Source: Oikopleura dioica
Taxonomy: Eukaryota; Chordata; Appendicularia; Copelata; Oikopleuridae
Length of the DNA: 64,000 bases
Direction: 5' to 3'
Assembly: GCA_907165135.1 (NCBI GenBank)
Contig: OU015566.1
Span: 7,424,157 to 7,488,156 of the forward strand
In this document: positions 11,585-22,603 of the stretch, piece after piece
Layout of the letters: each line of letters opens with the position of its first letter
Position numbering within the stretch: the stretch's first letter is position 1
The notes under the pieces: generated by a model
The model's database searches: none
What the model was told of the DNA's origin: nothing
What the model saw: the letters and a program-made list of their open reading frames with translations, nothing else
Position numbers and translations under genes: made by a program

Positions 11585-12236
11585 CTGTTTTGTCTAGGAT
11601 TCAATCCAAATTTGCCCCAAAAATTCCGTGAAGAAACTTACCCTCCTTGACTCTTGAACAAATTGTCGCAACTGCAATATTTTTGAGGAACATTCTCATT
11701 CGGATTCATTTCTCTCATCTGCTCGTTTTTTTTAAGTTTTTGTTATTTCACGATTATGGTTCCCCATTTCGCTCTAGAAAGAGAGAGAGAGAGCTCGAGT
11801 CAAAAAATAAGTCGCTGCCCTGCTTATTTTGTGTTGCCATGAAATCAAGAGAAATAACATTCCGACCACAAATGTGGATCTATTAATATATTATAATAAA
11901 AGTAAGTCGAGGTAAAATACAGTTTCTATGAGAGGTATAAAATAGTAGTGCAGTGGTTTAAAAATTAAAGCTACAGTAAAAAGAATTCGGTCAAAACCGC
12001 CATTTCGGAAGAAGCAGTCAAGGTATGGTCGATAAAGAAGGAAATTTATCACGTGAGTATATGAATTTTTGTCGCTAGAAATAAGACAAATGCCGTGTAT
12101 TCGGTCAACCAAAGCTTAAATACGGGCAATTGGCAGATTTTTTGGCGATTTTTGAGGAGAAATATTGTTACTCACATGATTCACATAAAAAGAGCTCTAA
12201 GTAGTTGATGTTCAGGAAGAAGTTAAATTGAAAGTT
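11585..12236. other. Intergenic; no supported gene
   Basis: Upstream region of the minus-strand helical gene. It includes a GAGAGAGAG tract near 11780-11792. Short reading frames on both strands lack domain features or good splice context. Confidence 0.4.
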
Positions 12237-12681
12237 TTAGTCCATTTTAGTCTTTTGTTCGGCCGGAGAATCATGATCTTCGAGTTCGGCGACTTCCACC
12301 CCGTCGACGGAAGCAAACGCAGCCGATTGGGGCCGCTCCGTTGGAGTTGGTCTCCTCGTCGTCCCGGTTAGCGGCTGTGGATTTTGGACACTTCTGACTC
12401 TTTCTCGGGTCTTTTGGCGAGTCGATTCTGTCTTGTGTTTTTTCGCTATCCTTGCCATCGTCGTTGAATTCTCCGAGAACTTCTTTCAGGTCCTTCCCGT
12501 CGTAGATTTCCCAAGGAGCCACTCTGTGGAGCTGCTTCTTTTCGAGCTTCGGCCGGCCTCGGCATTGAGACTTCTCGCCCCAAATGGGCAGCTCTGTGCC
12601 TCCTGCCGAGCTCGTAGCCGATCTCTGGAAGGATCTGGTAACCTCTTGGATCGAGCCAGAGGCTGCCTTCTGCTTGTGCAT
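12237..12681 (-). CDS. Small basic, disordered hypothetical protein
   Basis: Exons (minus) 12681-12392 and 12354-12237 are separated by a 37-nt GT-AG intron and give 135 residues. The middle is lysine/arginine-rich (CRGRPKLEKKQLHR, then PWEIYDGKDLKEVL), and the tail is acidic (DGVEVAELEDHD). This composition suggests a nuclear or chromatin-associated disordered protein, but I recognise no family. A splice acceptor-like tract (TTTTTTCTGATATAG) lies about 60 bases upstream with no upstream coding exon, which fits a spliced-leader trans-splice site; this is inference. The frame is open upstream of the chosen ATG to that acceptor. Confidence 0.5.
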
Positions 12682-12749
12682 ATCTTGCTTAGAGGACGGA
12701 ATCTTCGCCGTTGGATATCTTTGGGCACACGCCTTGAACCGGGCGCGGC

Positions 12750-14420
12750 CAAACCTATATCAGAAAAAATGGCGGGAAACGCGTTTGACTGGCAAGTGAG
12801 CGAGTGCGCGCTCCGAGCAAGAGATAGATTGGCCCGAGGCGTAGAACGCTCGGCGCTAAAAAGAAAAAAGATAAAGCTCTGGTGGCGCTACACAACTCGA
12901 GCGACCGTGATTTACATAATTTAAATCACAACGAACGGCCTTTTTCGGTTATGTTTAATCTAGGTGTATTAATCTATAATTTTATATAATCCTCTTTTCA
13001 AAAAAAACCATATACGAAATCAAGATTGAAATTTTAAATTTAGTGCAACTAAAGATTTAGAAAAGCTACCGAAGCACTTCCGCGGATCTCGAGTGGGATT
13101 AACCTGGTCTCTAGTAAGATTTTGCCTGGTGTGAAAAAGGGGATTAGGCACCCGTGGAACAAGAAGACATTCTTAGATGCGCATCCGGATTGACGACGTC
13201 TTCCTGTGGTCATCACGGGACTCGTCCTGTTTCGAAATATTCTCACAGGAAACTGAAAATTAGAATAGTTTAATTCTTAGATTTGTGTTGGAATATCCAG
13301 CTGTGAGGAAATAATAGCGTGAGCACCAATATAATACTGGTACAATTTGTGGATTCTTATGGAATTTTCTTAATTCAAAATAATTTCCATCTTTTCCCTA
13401 AAACGTTCATCTGAGACTGTACGACGTATAGTTGGTAGTCTGAGGATTTTCCCGGGCTGAAAGCGTAAAAATGAGGTAAGATTGACGTTTGCGCGCAGTT
13501 TTATAGACAAGAATATTGATAGACACCAACAAGTCTGCTGTTCCTTGAATCTTCGTCAAGGTAATCTGCTAGTAGCTTTTTAACTAAAGTCTAGCCCTAA
13601 GAGTACGCTTTAATCGATTGATAATGATATGTAAATCGACTTATGTGCACTACTAATATTAATTAAGCGCTGAGCCGATCGACCTCTGGTTATGGTAATG
13701 GTATACTCCGTTTTTGGTCAATAAATGTAAATAAGAACACCTAAACATGTAGTTCGTTTCCATATTTAACACCCCCATGAAGCATTTGTTGGACTGTCTG
13801 ATTTTTTCAAACATATTCATTGACGGTCGATGATTCAGGAATGCTAAAATTTCTCCTTACTCCAATTCGTTAGTAAATTCTGAACCGCCTTATTTGATGG
13901 AAATTTTCCTGTCTGGATATGAGTCTGATCGACATCGAATAATTAATCGAAAGATATCTTGGATTGACACATGTAGACATGGATATCTGACAGGGAACGG
14001 AGTGCTTAATATGGACAAAAGAGACACAGTGTCTTGATGATTCGTAAGATCTTGGCTAGGAATCCAAAAATGAACTGCTAGAAGAACTCTTGAAAAAAAA
14101 AATAGAAGTGACAATTGCTATAATTGAAGATTCAAATTCTCTTCCTTGATATCAATCCCAAAACTGAAAATAATCCTGGTTCAAATTTTACGAAGTTTGC
14201 CCTTTTGTAGACTCCAAAAGTAGTCACCATATCTACACGTATGTATTGGCCCATGTGCTGGCGCTGAAAAGCTAACCACCGCCGCGGTTGGACAATCGCC
14301 TTTTGTCGCGTGAACCGGTCGCTCTCTACCGAGTACCTAACGCGTTTAACGGTCTTCTAAAATTGTCAACATGTCGCCCTCGTCCACTTGGAGCGGGCAC
14401 CAGTTGGTGTCTTTTTCGCT
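12750..14420. other. Long non-coding stretch
   Basis: I find no reading frame with convincing exon structure on either strand. Sequence is AT-rich with scattered short frames. The right end is the presumed promoter of the astacin-like gene. Confidence 0.4.
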
Positions 14421-14425
14421 GATGA

Positions 14426-14432
14426 TATATAA
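14426..14432 (+). promoter_or_regulatory. TATA box of astacin-like gene
   Basis: TATATAA lies 52-58 bases upstream of the initiator ATG at 14484, a spacing that fits core promoter function with a short 5' leader. Confidence 0.5.
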
Positions 14433-14483
14433 CAACTATCCAGGAAACCGACCAGCTCATACCCGAACAGAGTACCACGCGAA

Positions 14484-17400
14484 ATGCGACTTTTCGTAAG
14501 CTTCGCGACTCTGCTGGCCCTAGTAGCCGGCCAATTTGAGACATCCGAGTTTGACGCGACCGCCGAGCAAGATAACGGCTCTGAAAGAGGTTTCACGAAG
14601 AGCTTGAGCGCCCGAGAACGGAAAAATGAGAATCGAAAAGCTCAGATTGAAGCAGAAGATGAAGTAAAATACACGCCGAAGAAATTCCTTCAACTGGCTG
14701 AAGCAGAAGTAGCCATGGCGAACCAGACGGATAGTCGCCTAAGAAATAGGAAACGGGCCACATAACTTAGTAGACTGTTTGACACTTACCTAAAAAGGAA
14801 ATTTTCTCACTCTTTGAGAATCGAGACACAAATGTGACCTCGGCGAAAAGACAGACACAGAGGGTGATTTCTATCGGCGTCGACGAGAGTATTAATCCTA
14901 ACGATGTTTTCTATTCGCCAAAATTCATCGAAAAGCTCGAAAGAGATGGATTTTCTACAAAGGGTATACGACGAGCTCAGAGCACTCCCGAAGATGAACT
15001 GGTAAATCACAGATAATTAATTTTTTTGAAAAATAATTCTAATGCTTGTTTTCAGAGAGGCCTTGGCTCTTTGTACCTCAAATGGAACGAATTTTACAAC
15101 GGAAAAATCGTCGTCCCATATTCCTTTCATCCTGACTACCCTTGGCCAGCACGAACCTTCCAGTACATAAAAGAGCTCAACAAAGATCTCGGATGCCTCC
15201 AGTTTTTCTACGTCCCTTTTCAGCGACTTCGAGTAGCTAACTACAAGTACGGTATTCTTTTTGTGCATAAACAAACTACTGGAATTCCTGGCTGCTGGAG
15301 TGCACATGGTCGACGTCCCGGTTTTTCCCCTGGTAGCTTCGGACCAGCAAAGTATGGAGCGAAGGACACGTGGCAGCTGCTTCAGATGGATGAGCTCTGT
15401 GGAGGTAGGATTTCCAAAGATAACTAATGCCAATAGAAGGTCAGCACAAGACTTATTCCATCAACGATACTTTTAGGGGATACCAAACACGTCGTTCACC
15501 ATCAATGCCTTCATGCCCTTGGCCTCGCTCACGAACAACATCGACCTGATCGAGACGATTACATCAATATCTTTCCAGAACGATACCGAATGGACGTTCC
15601 CAATCAGACCTGGAAGTACAGCCTTGAAGACTGGGAAGACACCGGATTTCCATTCGATCTCAAATCTTCCATGATGGTTTCTTCTTACTCTTTCAAAAAG
15701 ATGGGCGAGACAAAAGCGCCAATGACTCGAAAAGACGGGACAACTTGGGGCATGCACGGTATTGCCAGTACAACGGATATTCTTCAACTCAAGAAGCACT
15801 ACTGCACCGGATTTCCAGATGTCCCAGAGAAGAAAGTCATCAACTGTCCGAACCCTGATTCTCTCGGTATCATTCGACCTATTTTCGCCGATCGAGTCTG
15901 TGACAGTGTTCCCGATTGTGAAGATGGAGCTGATGAGGACGGAAGAATGGGAGAATGCCGAATGCCAGCTGAGTATGTACCTAATTCATCCCTCATCCTT
16001 CTTTAGCAAAAATCATCATATTTTCAGACAAACTCCCAACGGCTGCTGCCGAACATTGATTGTCGCCAACGGTGACATCTGCAACTACCGAGGCTTCTTT
16101 ATGGGCCGAGATGCTTACCAATGTCAGCGAGTCGCAAAAGAAACCTCTCGAACTGGAACTTTTGTACTCTACTCCCACTTCAGAATTTTCAACATCCAAG
16201 ATAGAAAATTCAAGCGAGGATGGATTTGGTCGCGAACTGGTTTCGTCTCTGCGGGAACTCAATACTTAGGACTCAAGTTCTCTGACGGCAAATGCCCGAT
16301 TGAAGGAGCACTGGATGACTGGAGAAACGCACCTTCAGTCTATTGCAAACGACTCGGTCTTACTGAGGCTGGAAAGGCGACTGTTGCGAGATTGATTGAA
16401 GAAGCAAAAGTTGAAATTGAGTTTGGTGTGAAAAATGAATTCGAACTACAAGTTGCAAGCTCTAGCACTTCAACCACCACAACAACAACTACAACAACAA
16501 CTACTACAACCACGACAACAACCACGACAACAACGACTACCACAACTACTACTACTACTACTACCACTACTACGACGACGACGACTACAACAACAACCAC
16601 TACTACTACAACAACAACGACAACAACGACAACAACAACAACAACAACCACAACCACAACTACGACTACGACTACAACTACAACTACAACTACAACCACA
16701 ACCACAACAACCACGACAACCACAACGACAACGACAACCACCACAACTACAACGACAACTACCACAACAACAACTACTACGACAACAACTTCGACAACCA
16801 CAACCACGACAACGACTACCACTTCAACAACTACTACAACAACAACAACTACCACAACTACGACAACCACGACGACAACCTCGACTACTTCTACTACAAC
16901 TACCTCGACATCGACGTCCACAACTTCAACGACAACCACCACAACAACTACGACCACCACAACAACTACCACAACCACGACTACGACGACCACAACCACA
17001 ACAACCACTACAACCACCTCGACTACCGAAAACATTAGTTGTTTCGCCGACTTTGCTGCTGCCTACCAGACTGATCTATCAACTTGTCCAGCTCCATCTT
17101 GTTCTGGATACCACGTTGAAGTTGTCGACTCCTGGGTTTCTCGCCTTGGAAAGAAACACCAATCATATGGGCATTCTCTCAAGATTCATGTCAACCAAGC
17201 GCAATACGATGCAAATGGCTGGACCATGGTCATGGCAATCAATTCGACTAGAATGTTCGTCTCGAGTTGGAATGTCTGGTTCAAGGATGTTTTCGAAGAG
17301 AGCGACAGGACTTCCATTGTCCTTCACCAAAAGCACTCTGATGAAGAAGAGCAGAAAGATCTTCATGGACAATACTCATTTAGCATAGTAATTGACTGGC

Positions 17401-17627
17401 TGCGCACTTCAGATCTTCGTATGATGATTTAATATTGTTTTGAACTTTTAACAAAACTTCCTTTAGCTCAAATTTTCTTCTTTGAAAGACGCCTGAACGA
17501 CCTTTCCTGTGTCTCAACCGATCCAACAGGATATGCAGCTGCGATCGCGAAGCGAGGTAAAGTCAAAGACTGGATGGACGTCAACACCGTCGTCCTTACT
17601 GAGCGCGGCGGCCTCCGCGTAAAGTAA
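14484..17627 (+). CDS. Secreted astacin-like pseudoprotease with poly-Thr stalk and CBM2-like domain
   Basis: Exons 14484-14708, 14819-15001, 15056-15404, 15477-15972, 16028-17418, 17467-17627 give 934 residues; the first junction is the least certain. Order of parts: signal peptide (MRLFVSFATLLALVAG); a pro-region; an astacin (M12A) domain at about 137-340; a short cysteine block resembling an LDLa repeat (CDSVPDCEDGADEDG); a cysteine-containing region; a Thr-rich stalk of about 190 residues (about 562-752); and a final domain. The zinc motif reads HQCLHALGLAHEQHRPDR. The three His ligands and the second Glu are kept, but the catalytic Glu (position 2 of HExxH) is Gln (CAA for GAA). The protein should bind zinc yet lack normal protease activity. 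The final domain (NGWTMVMAIN, SSWNVWF) resembles family 2 carbohydrate-binding modules. Extracellular, matrix- or house-associated function is inferred. Confidence 0.82.
16459..17029 (+). repeat. Threonine-codon tract (mucin-like stalk)
   Basis: About 190 ACN codons with a few TCN interruptions. ACA, ACC, ACT and ACG are mixed irregularly rather than being one simple trinucleotide repeat, which suggests selection for the Thr-rich protein sequence. Such stalks are typically O-glycosylated. Confidence 0.9.
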
Positions 17628-17994
17628 GTGATTCACCACGGTTTGGCCGGCCGTACCAATTTATAAAAAGAAAATCAACCAGCGGCGGAATACCCGATTT
17701 ATATTCTTATATACTGTACATATGCATTTACTAACAAAAAACAAACACGCAAAAACGGAAAGTTTTTCACGGGGAAAATAATTCCGTTTTTAATTGACTA
17801 ACCCTTTTTCAATAAACTAAACCAGAAAAAATCTGTATCAACAAGTGAAATCATATCCAGGAGCACCTAATCACAGCCAGCATCAGCTAATTTCCTCGTA
17901 ATCAGCTCATCAGCTCGAGCTCGGATGCAGTACCCCGCTAAGATTTCCTAACCTGCAGAGATACGGAATGCTCTCGGGCACTTTCACCAAAGCA

Positions 17995-18002
17995 TATATA
18001 AA
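17995..18002 (+). promoter_or_regulatory. TATA box of homeobox gene
   Basis: TATATAAA lies 39-46 bases upstream of the ATG at 18041. An ATG at 18005 lies almost on top of it and would probably be upstream of the transcription start. Confidence 0.55.
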
Positions 18003-18040
18003 TCATGACTTCTACAAATTTTCAAAAACAAAAATACAAA

Positions 18041-18565
18041 ATGAGTCAAACATCAGTCGCATTTCGAACAAAGTTTACACCACTAGAAGTCGAAGCCCTC
18101 AATGAGATCTTCGAAAATCACAAGCAGTATCCCAATCGAAAAGTGATGGAAAACACGGCCGACCTTCTCGATAAACCTCCTCAAGTCATCAAGAATTGGT
18201 TCCGAAATAAGCGAAAATCACTTCACTGGCGAAGAACCCGTCGACATCACAATCAATCATCGCCATCATCATCCTCTCTCTCGCCGACAACTGAGCAGGA
18301 AACTCCTTCACCACCACCACCTGCATCACCGAAATCAAATGACGTCCCTGATTCTCCCGCTTTCATAAAACAAGAGATCCAGCAGCCGGAAGAACAAGAG
18401 GAAATCAAGCAGGTTGAGATCATCCAACCTTCATCCCCCTTCAACTCGCAGTTCTACGCCGATTCGCTTCGAATAAACCAGACCTACTACCTCCAGCATT
18501 TTTTCTTTAATACCTACTTTCCTATCACATCTGCTTCTCCTGTTTTCTTTCCTATTTCTCAATAA
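18041..18565 (+). CDS. Divergent homeodomain transcription factor (intronless)
   Basis: A single exon of 174 residues when started at 18041; the in-frame ATG at 18005 is less likely because of the TATA box position. The N-terminal homeodomain runs from FRTKFTPLEVEAL through helix 3 IKNWFRNKRKSLHWRR. It has the invariant W48, F49 and N51 equivalents, but Arg at the position equivalent to 50 and one extra residue between helices 1 and 3 compared with a 60-residue domain. After it come a Ser-rich patch, a proline-rich patch and an acidic, glutamine-rich region with an FIKQEI motif of SUMO-acceptor type. It should bind DNA in the nucleus. I cannot assign it to a known homeobox class. Confidence 0.8.
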   Translation: MSQTSVAFRTKFTPLEVEALNEIFENHKQYPNRKVMENTADLLDKPPQVIKNWFRNKRKSLHWRRTRRHHNQSSPSSSSLSPTTEQETPSPPPPASPKSNDVPDSPAFIKQEIQQPEEQEEIKQVEIIQPSSPFNSQFYADSLRINQTYYLQHFFFNTYFPITSASPVFFPISQ

Positions 18566-19129
18566 ATATCAAATCCTTATCCATGCTTCCATTATTGCTC
18601 AAAACTCTCCAGCATTGAACTTGACCCCGCGCGGCACTCGTGGTTGATTTAGTACCGCTAACTGTATAAAACTTATCACTCAGTACGAGAACTGCATTGC
18701 AACATGTGAAAAGTGTCTCAGCGTTGAGTCGAGGCGTCATCAAGCTGGCCCTGTGCCATGAATTGACACTTTCTGCATTTTCAGAAAGATCAACTTGTCT
18801 ATTCTTCTGAGAAGCGAAGAGATGAGCTCTGAGAGACGGGTCGTTATTTAATGAGAAAATTAATAATGATCAGCTTTTTTTGGAAAAAAATTCTTGCCAA
18901 AATAATGAAAATTAAAATTCAACCATTTGAAATTCATCAGTTACATTCTCTCATATGTCAGAAAACTAAAAACTGAAGTTATTTTTACTGAACAAAAAAA
19001 ACAGTAGCTAACTGAAAGAGCCCTGATCAGATAACAATGGGAGCAATTTTCATAGACTATGAATCATAGTTCGAAATAAAATATAAGTACCCAACGAAAA
19101 GAAACAATCAATCATCAACATCATCAAAC
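18566..19129. other. Intergenic region
   Basis: No gene seen. A TATA-like ATATAAG sits about 45 bases upstream of the next small gene at 19130. Confidence 0.4.
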
Positions 19130-19407
19130 ATGAAAAAGTACGGACAATGTCCTCAGGAACTGGTCGACCTCCTCAGTAAAAAAGTCAAAAAGAACGACAG
19201 TAACAACTACAAGTACGAGAATCTAACAAATTAACGCCTTCTGAAAATAACCCCTGAGGACAACACCATCAAACAGCGAATTACAGTGAGTCAGATTATG
19301 AGGATCGATCTCCGAATCCAATAACTCCTGACAACCAAGTGTTCTATCCAGAGTCGCCGGAAAGTGTCCGTTCCAATGACAACTCGCCAAGGAATCGCTC
19401 AACATGA
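19130..19407 (+). CDS. Small acidic hypothetical protein
   Basis: Exons 19130-19212 and 19287-19407 join in phase into 67 residues. The protein has a Lys-rich front (MKKYGQCPQELVDLLSKKVKK) and a Ser/Pro/acidic rear (ESDYEDRSPNPITPDNQVF). There is no signal peptide or known domain. A TATA-like box and a short leader resemble the promoter layout of the neighbouring homeobox gene. Function unknown. The 74-nt intron is typical of this window. Confidence 0.4.
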
Positions 19408-19794
19408 CATTTGAATGTAAGCATGGAAAGGGAGTCCGCAATCCCACAACCGATGGTTAAAATCAATATCACCCATCTGAGTTAGAGCGTTCTGGTTCCA
19501 ACTAGTTCGGAAACTCAAGAATCAATTCTTACATTTGATTTTGGTTTAACCACAAGAGGTGTGTATAAAAACTGTATAAAATGAAGCGAAAGAGTTGAGC
19601 GGAAATCAGAACGTCTGGAATCAGTCGATTCAGAAGAATAAAACTTGCCCAGAAGACAACTCGTGGCCGGTGGAAAAGGGATCATCATCACGATTTTCGC
19701 CTCTATTACCTCGTAACCGCTTGAACTTTACTTAAAAAGTGCAAGCTTGGAGTTCCGCTAATTGTTTACGAGAAAATTCGAATCCCTCATAAAG

Positions 19795-20161
19795 ATGGTG
19801 ATGGACAGTCTGATCACGCACATCCCAAAGAATCGCGAGCCGCTCAAAGAGATCAAACGCGTCTCCGACGTTGTGCCCTTGGCCAACTCAAAAGTCCTCC
19901 ATAAAAACACGGCGAAATCAGTGATGACAGTCATTCCCCTGAAATTGAAGATTCCCACAGTGAGCGGAGAGAGTGTTCAGAAAAATCAGCAGCCAGCGAT
20001 GGTGATGGAGAATCCTGTCATTCGCTTGCCACAAGAGTTTAATCAAGAGTAAGAAAATCATTTTTTTTGCTACACTCTTTCGAATTTTTATGACCTTTGA
20101 TTTCTCTTCGAGTCAGAAGCCATTCAAGTTCACGTCAGGTTTCTACGAGTACGTGCCGTAG
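19795..20161 (+). CDS. Small hypothetical protein
   Basis: Exons 19795-20048 and 20113-20161 (64-nt GT-AG intron) give 100 residues. The sequence is basic, rich in Lys, Val and Pro, and ends KPFKFTSGFYEYVP. It has no recognised domain, signal peptide or membrane segment. TATA-like elements near 19563-19580 could drive it, but the 5' leader would be about 200 bases, so an additional 5' exon is possible. Confidence 0.4.
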
Positions 20162-20300
20162 TACTGTAGATCCTCGACAATATTTTTAACAAGGTCGTTT
20201 TCGCCACCGTGAACTCGTTTTTTTCCTGCTCATCGTTGTGATAATGATAAATTGCGCCGCAAATTATTCGGTAATCGACGAGGCCCACTGGGACTCGAGG

Positions 20301-21021
20301 ATGGCGGAGAACACGCGACTCGGGCAAGTTTGAGCGAGAAAATTATTTCAGTGTTAATTTCAGAGAACGACGATTTTCGGAAGAGTCTATTCCTTCTACT
20401 GTCGATTCGTCGGTTTACAGGACGCCCAGGGGCGAGAGCCCGCAATCAGTAAGTGGACAAGCTTATCAATTATTGAAGCTACAGGAGGATCTGTTTACAG
20501 TTATTAATTAATTCTTTATTCTTAGTTTCACGAATCAGCTGAACACCCGTTTCAGTCGTATCTTGGCAGAATGACTTCAGAGTAAGCGCAACAAAAAAAT
20601 GATAAAAAATGAGCCTCTTTCTGCTAGTTTAGAGGGAGAAGACATAGAGGTCAAAATTTCAAAATGTCTGGATATCGTCAAAGAAGCCATCGTTAGTAGC
20701 GTTAGAGAAGAAATCGAACGAACAAGACTTGCGTATGAACAGACCGCGAATGAACTACAGGTTGATCAATTGATTATAAGAGCAAGCAATCAGTAAGTTC
20801 ATTCAGTGTCTTCGAGATGAATATCGTCTCTGCAAATCTCTACTCACCGAATCCCAATTGCACCAATTCCAAAGTCAGCTTCAACTTTTGAATGAAAGAA
20901 GAAAAAGACAAATTGATCAGGTATTGCATCCTTTCTCGAAATTAATTGCAAAATTATTTGTAAGTCGACGGCAATTACACCAATGGACGATGGCAGAAAT
21001 CACTTTTACGATAACTGCTGA
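20301..21021 (+). CDS. Small coiled-coil protein with non-canonical introns
   Basis: Six exons (20301-20323, 20364-20448, 20526-20581, 20628-20736, 20783-20920, 20965-21021) join in frame into 155 residues. Intron 1 has a GC donor (GG|GCAAGT). The fourth intron (20737-20782) holds the frame only if read as GA-AG. The first third is Ser/Thr/Pro-rich (SEESIPSTVDSSVYRTPRGE). The rest is helical and charged (CLDIVKEAIVSSVREEIER, then LTESQLHQFQSQLQLLNERR), which suggests a dimeric coiled coil. The family is not recognised. It converges on a minus-strand secreted-protein gene with about 50 bases between the two stops. Confidence 0.5.
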
Positions 21022-21074
21022 AAATAAATTATCCGTCATTCGAAATTTTTACAATTTTAGGCAATTCAACTTTA

Positions 21075-21560
21075 TTACTGTCTTGTATTTTGAAGGTATT
21101 CTCGTACGTACTGACGAACTTCATTCTCAGTAGATTTAGCTACGGCTGGTTCATCTTCTGGTGGACTTGGCATCACAGATCTCATCGAGTTATCAGTCGC
21201 TGAAAATAGTGTTTCAGATATTGAAATCTTGAGTTTACCTCTTTCTTGATTTTGGTTATTTTGGAGCGATTCGACTGAAGATCGAATGGGGTCCGCTTGC
21301 GAGTTCTTCAAAAAATCGCAGTTTCCAGTTCCAGAGATACAATTTCTCAACCATTCTGACCCGGGCCTCACCTATAAATAATAATTCGGCGATGATACCA
21401 CCAAAATTACCTGAATGTACTCTTCGATAAAGGCGCTTATCGGCTCTCTCAAATGCTCGACGTTAGAAGGGACCTGCTGCCCTTCGCCAAACTGAGTTCT
21501 TCGATTTTGAACAGGAGCACAATATAACGCAGCTACTAAAGCTGCTGAAATTAGCTTCAT
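21075..21560 (-). CDS. Small secreted protein
   Basis: Exons (minus) 21560-21411, 21371-21239, 21199-21075 with two 39-nt introns encode 135 residues. The N-terminus is a signal peptide (MKLISAALVAALYCAP). The mature part is polar and glutamine/asparagine-rich, with one CISGTGNC motif that could form a disulfide. The second intron is a multiple of three and open in frame, so its removal is likely but not certain. The family is not recognised. Confidence 0.55.
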
Positions 21561-22603
21561 CCTTCCAAAAGTCCTTCTCTCTCGTCAAATCTTGACTACA
21601 GAGCAATGAACCTTCAGACAGGATTAAACCTGGCATGTTTATTCAGGGCGACCAGAATTGAATATATGGAAAGCTATGTTAATTAAGTGATAAATGAGTT
21701 CTCCCAGACCAAGTAAACGTTCAAAATTCTATTTAAAATGAAGTTCGATTTGATAATCTCTTCCTTGATTTCAATAGCAAGTTTGGGTGAAATAATGAAG
21801 ATTTTTTTTAAGTTTGAAATCGAAGAATTCTAATCTTAGTAATTTTTGTTTTATTTTTTGATAATTTTTTTGATAAAAAATATTCTTCTGTAAAAATCAA
21901 AATCTTTCACCCGATAGTTCAAGTAGAATTGCCGAAAATGCCGACCTGCCAGTCGACTGCGCTAGCGGTTGTCATTTCGGACTCCAAAAATGTTCGTCTT
22001 TTCAATCTTGATGCAGACAGTCGAGCGTGTACCTTGGCGTTATCAATCACTCGGCAGCTTCCTGCTGCGTTGCGTCTCTCCGCTGGGCTCAGATGGCGCT
22101 CGCGAGTCGTTCTCGACGCAGCGGATCGCCGCGCTCGCCTCAAATATTTCCCCTGATAACGATATAAACACATCTAGATATAAAATAAGAAAAACTAAAC
22201 AAGTCTAAACTTGTTTCGCCTGGCAATAATAAATTCGAAGATTACGACGGGAGAGAGAGAGTTACGTTGGCACGTGTCTAGGGCAAGAAAAACGACAGAG
22301 AAAGGAGCAAAGATAAAGATAGAGAGAGAGAATCGTAAAACGACGACTCGTAATAAAAATAACGAAAAGGCGCAGAATCCCCATCTCAAAATCCCGCGCA
22401 AAGAATAAAAAAGACTCAAATCCACGAATCTCCATTCAGAAGATCCAAGAAGAATCATCAACGGAAAGAAAAAAACCGTATAGCGAGCTGGTATCAAATT
22501 GTTGATAAGAAATAAGGATCCCAGAGGCTGCAAGGGATCAATTAAGAAACAAGAGAGAGAGACGAGAAAAAACGTAGAGATAGTACAAAGAAGAGAAATC
22601 ACG
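21561..22603. other. Upstream region of the QKI-like gene
   Basis: No convincing protein gene. Purine-rich GAGAGAGAG stretches (about 22247-22335 and 22552-22560) lie just upstream of the proposed first coding exon and are probably 5' leader or core-promoter sequence. Confidence 0.4.

Noticed and set aside
12433-12924. 163-residue plus-strand frame
   Set aside because: It is antisense to the two-exon minus-strand basic protein, whose splice join and composition are more convincing.
16340-17035. Long minus-strand poly-valine reading frame
   Set aside because: It is the exact antisense of the poly-Thr tract; a GTN repeat shadow with no independent start or domain.
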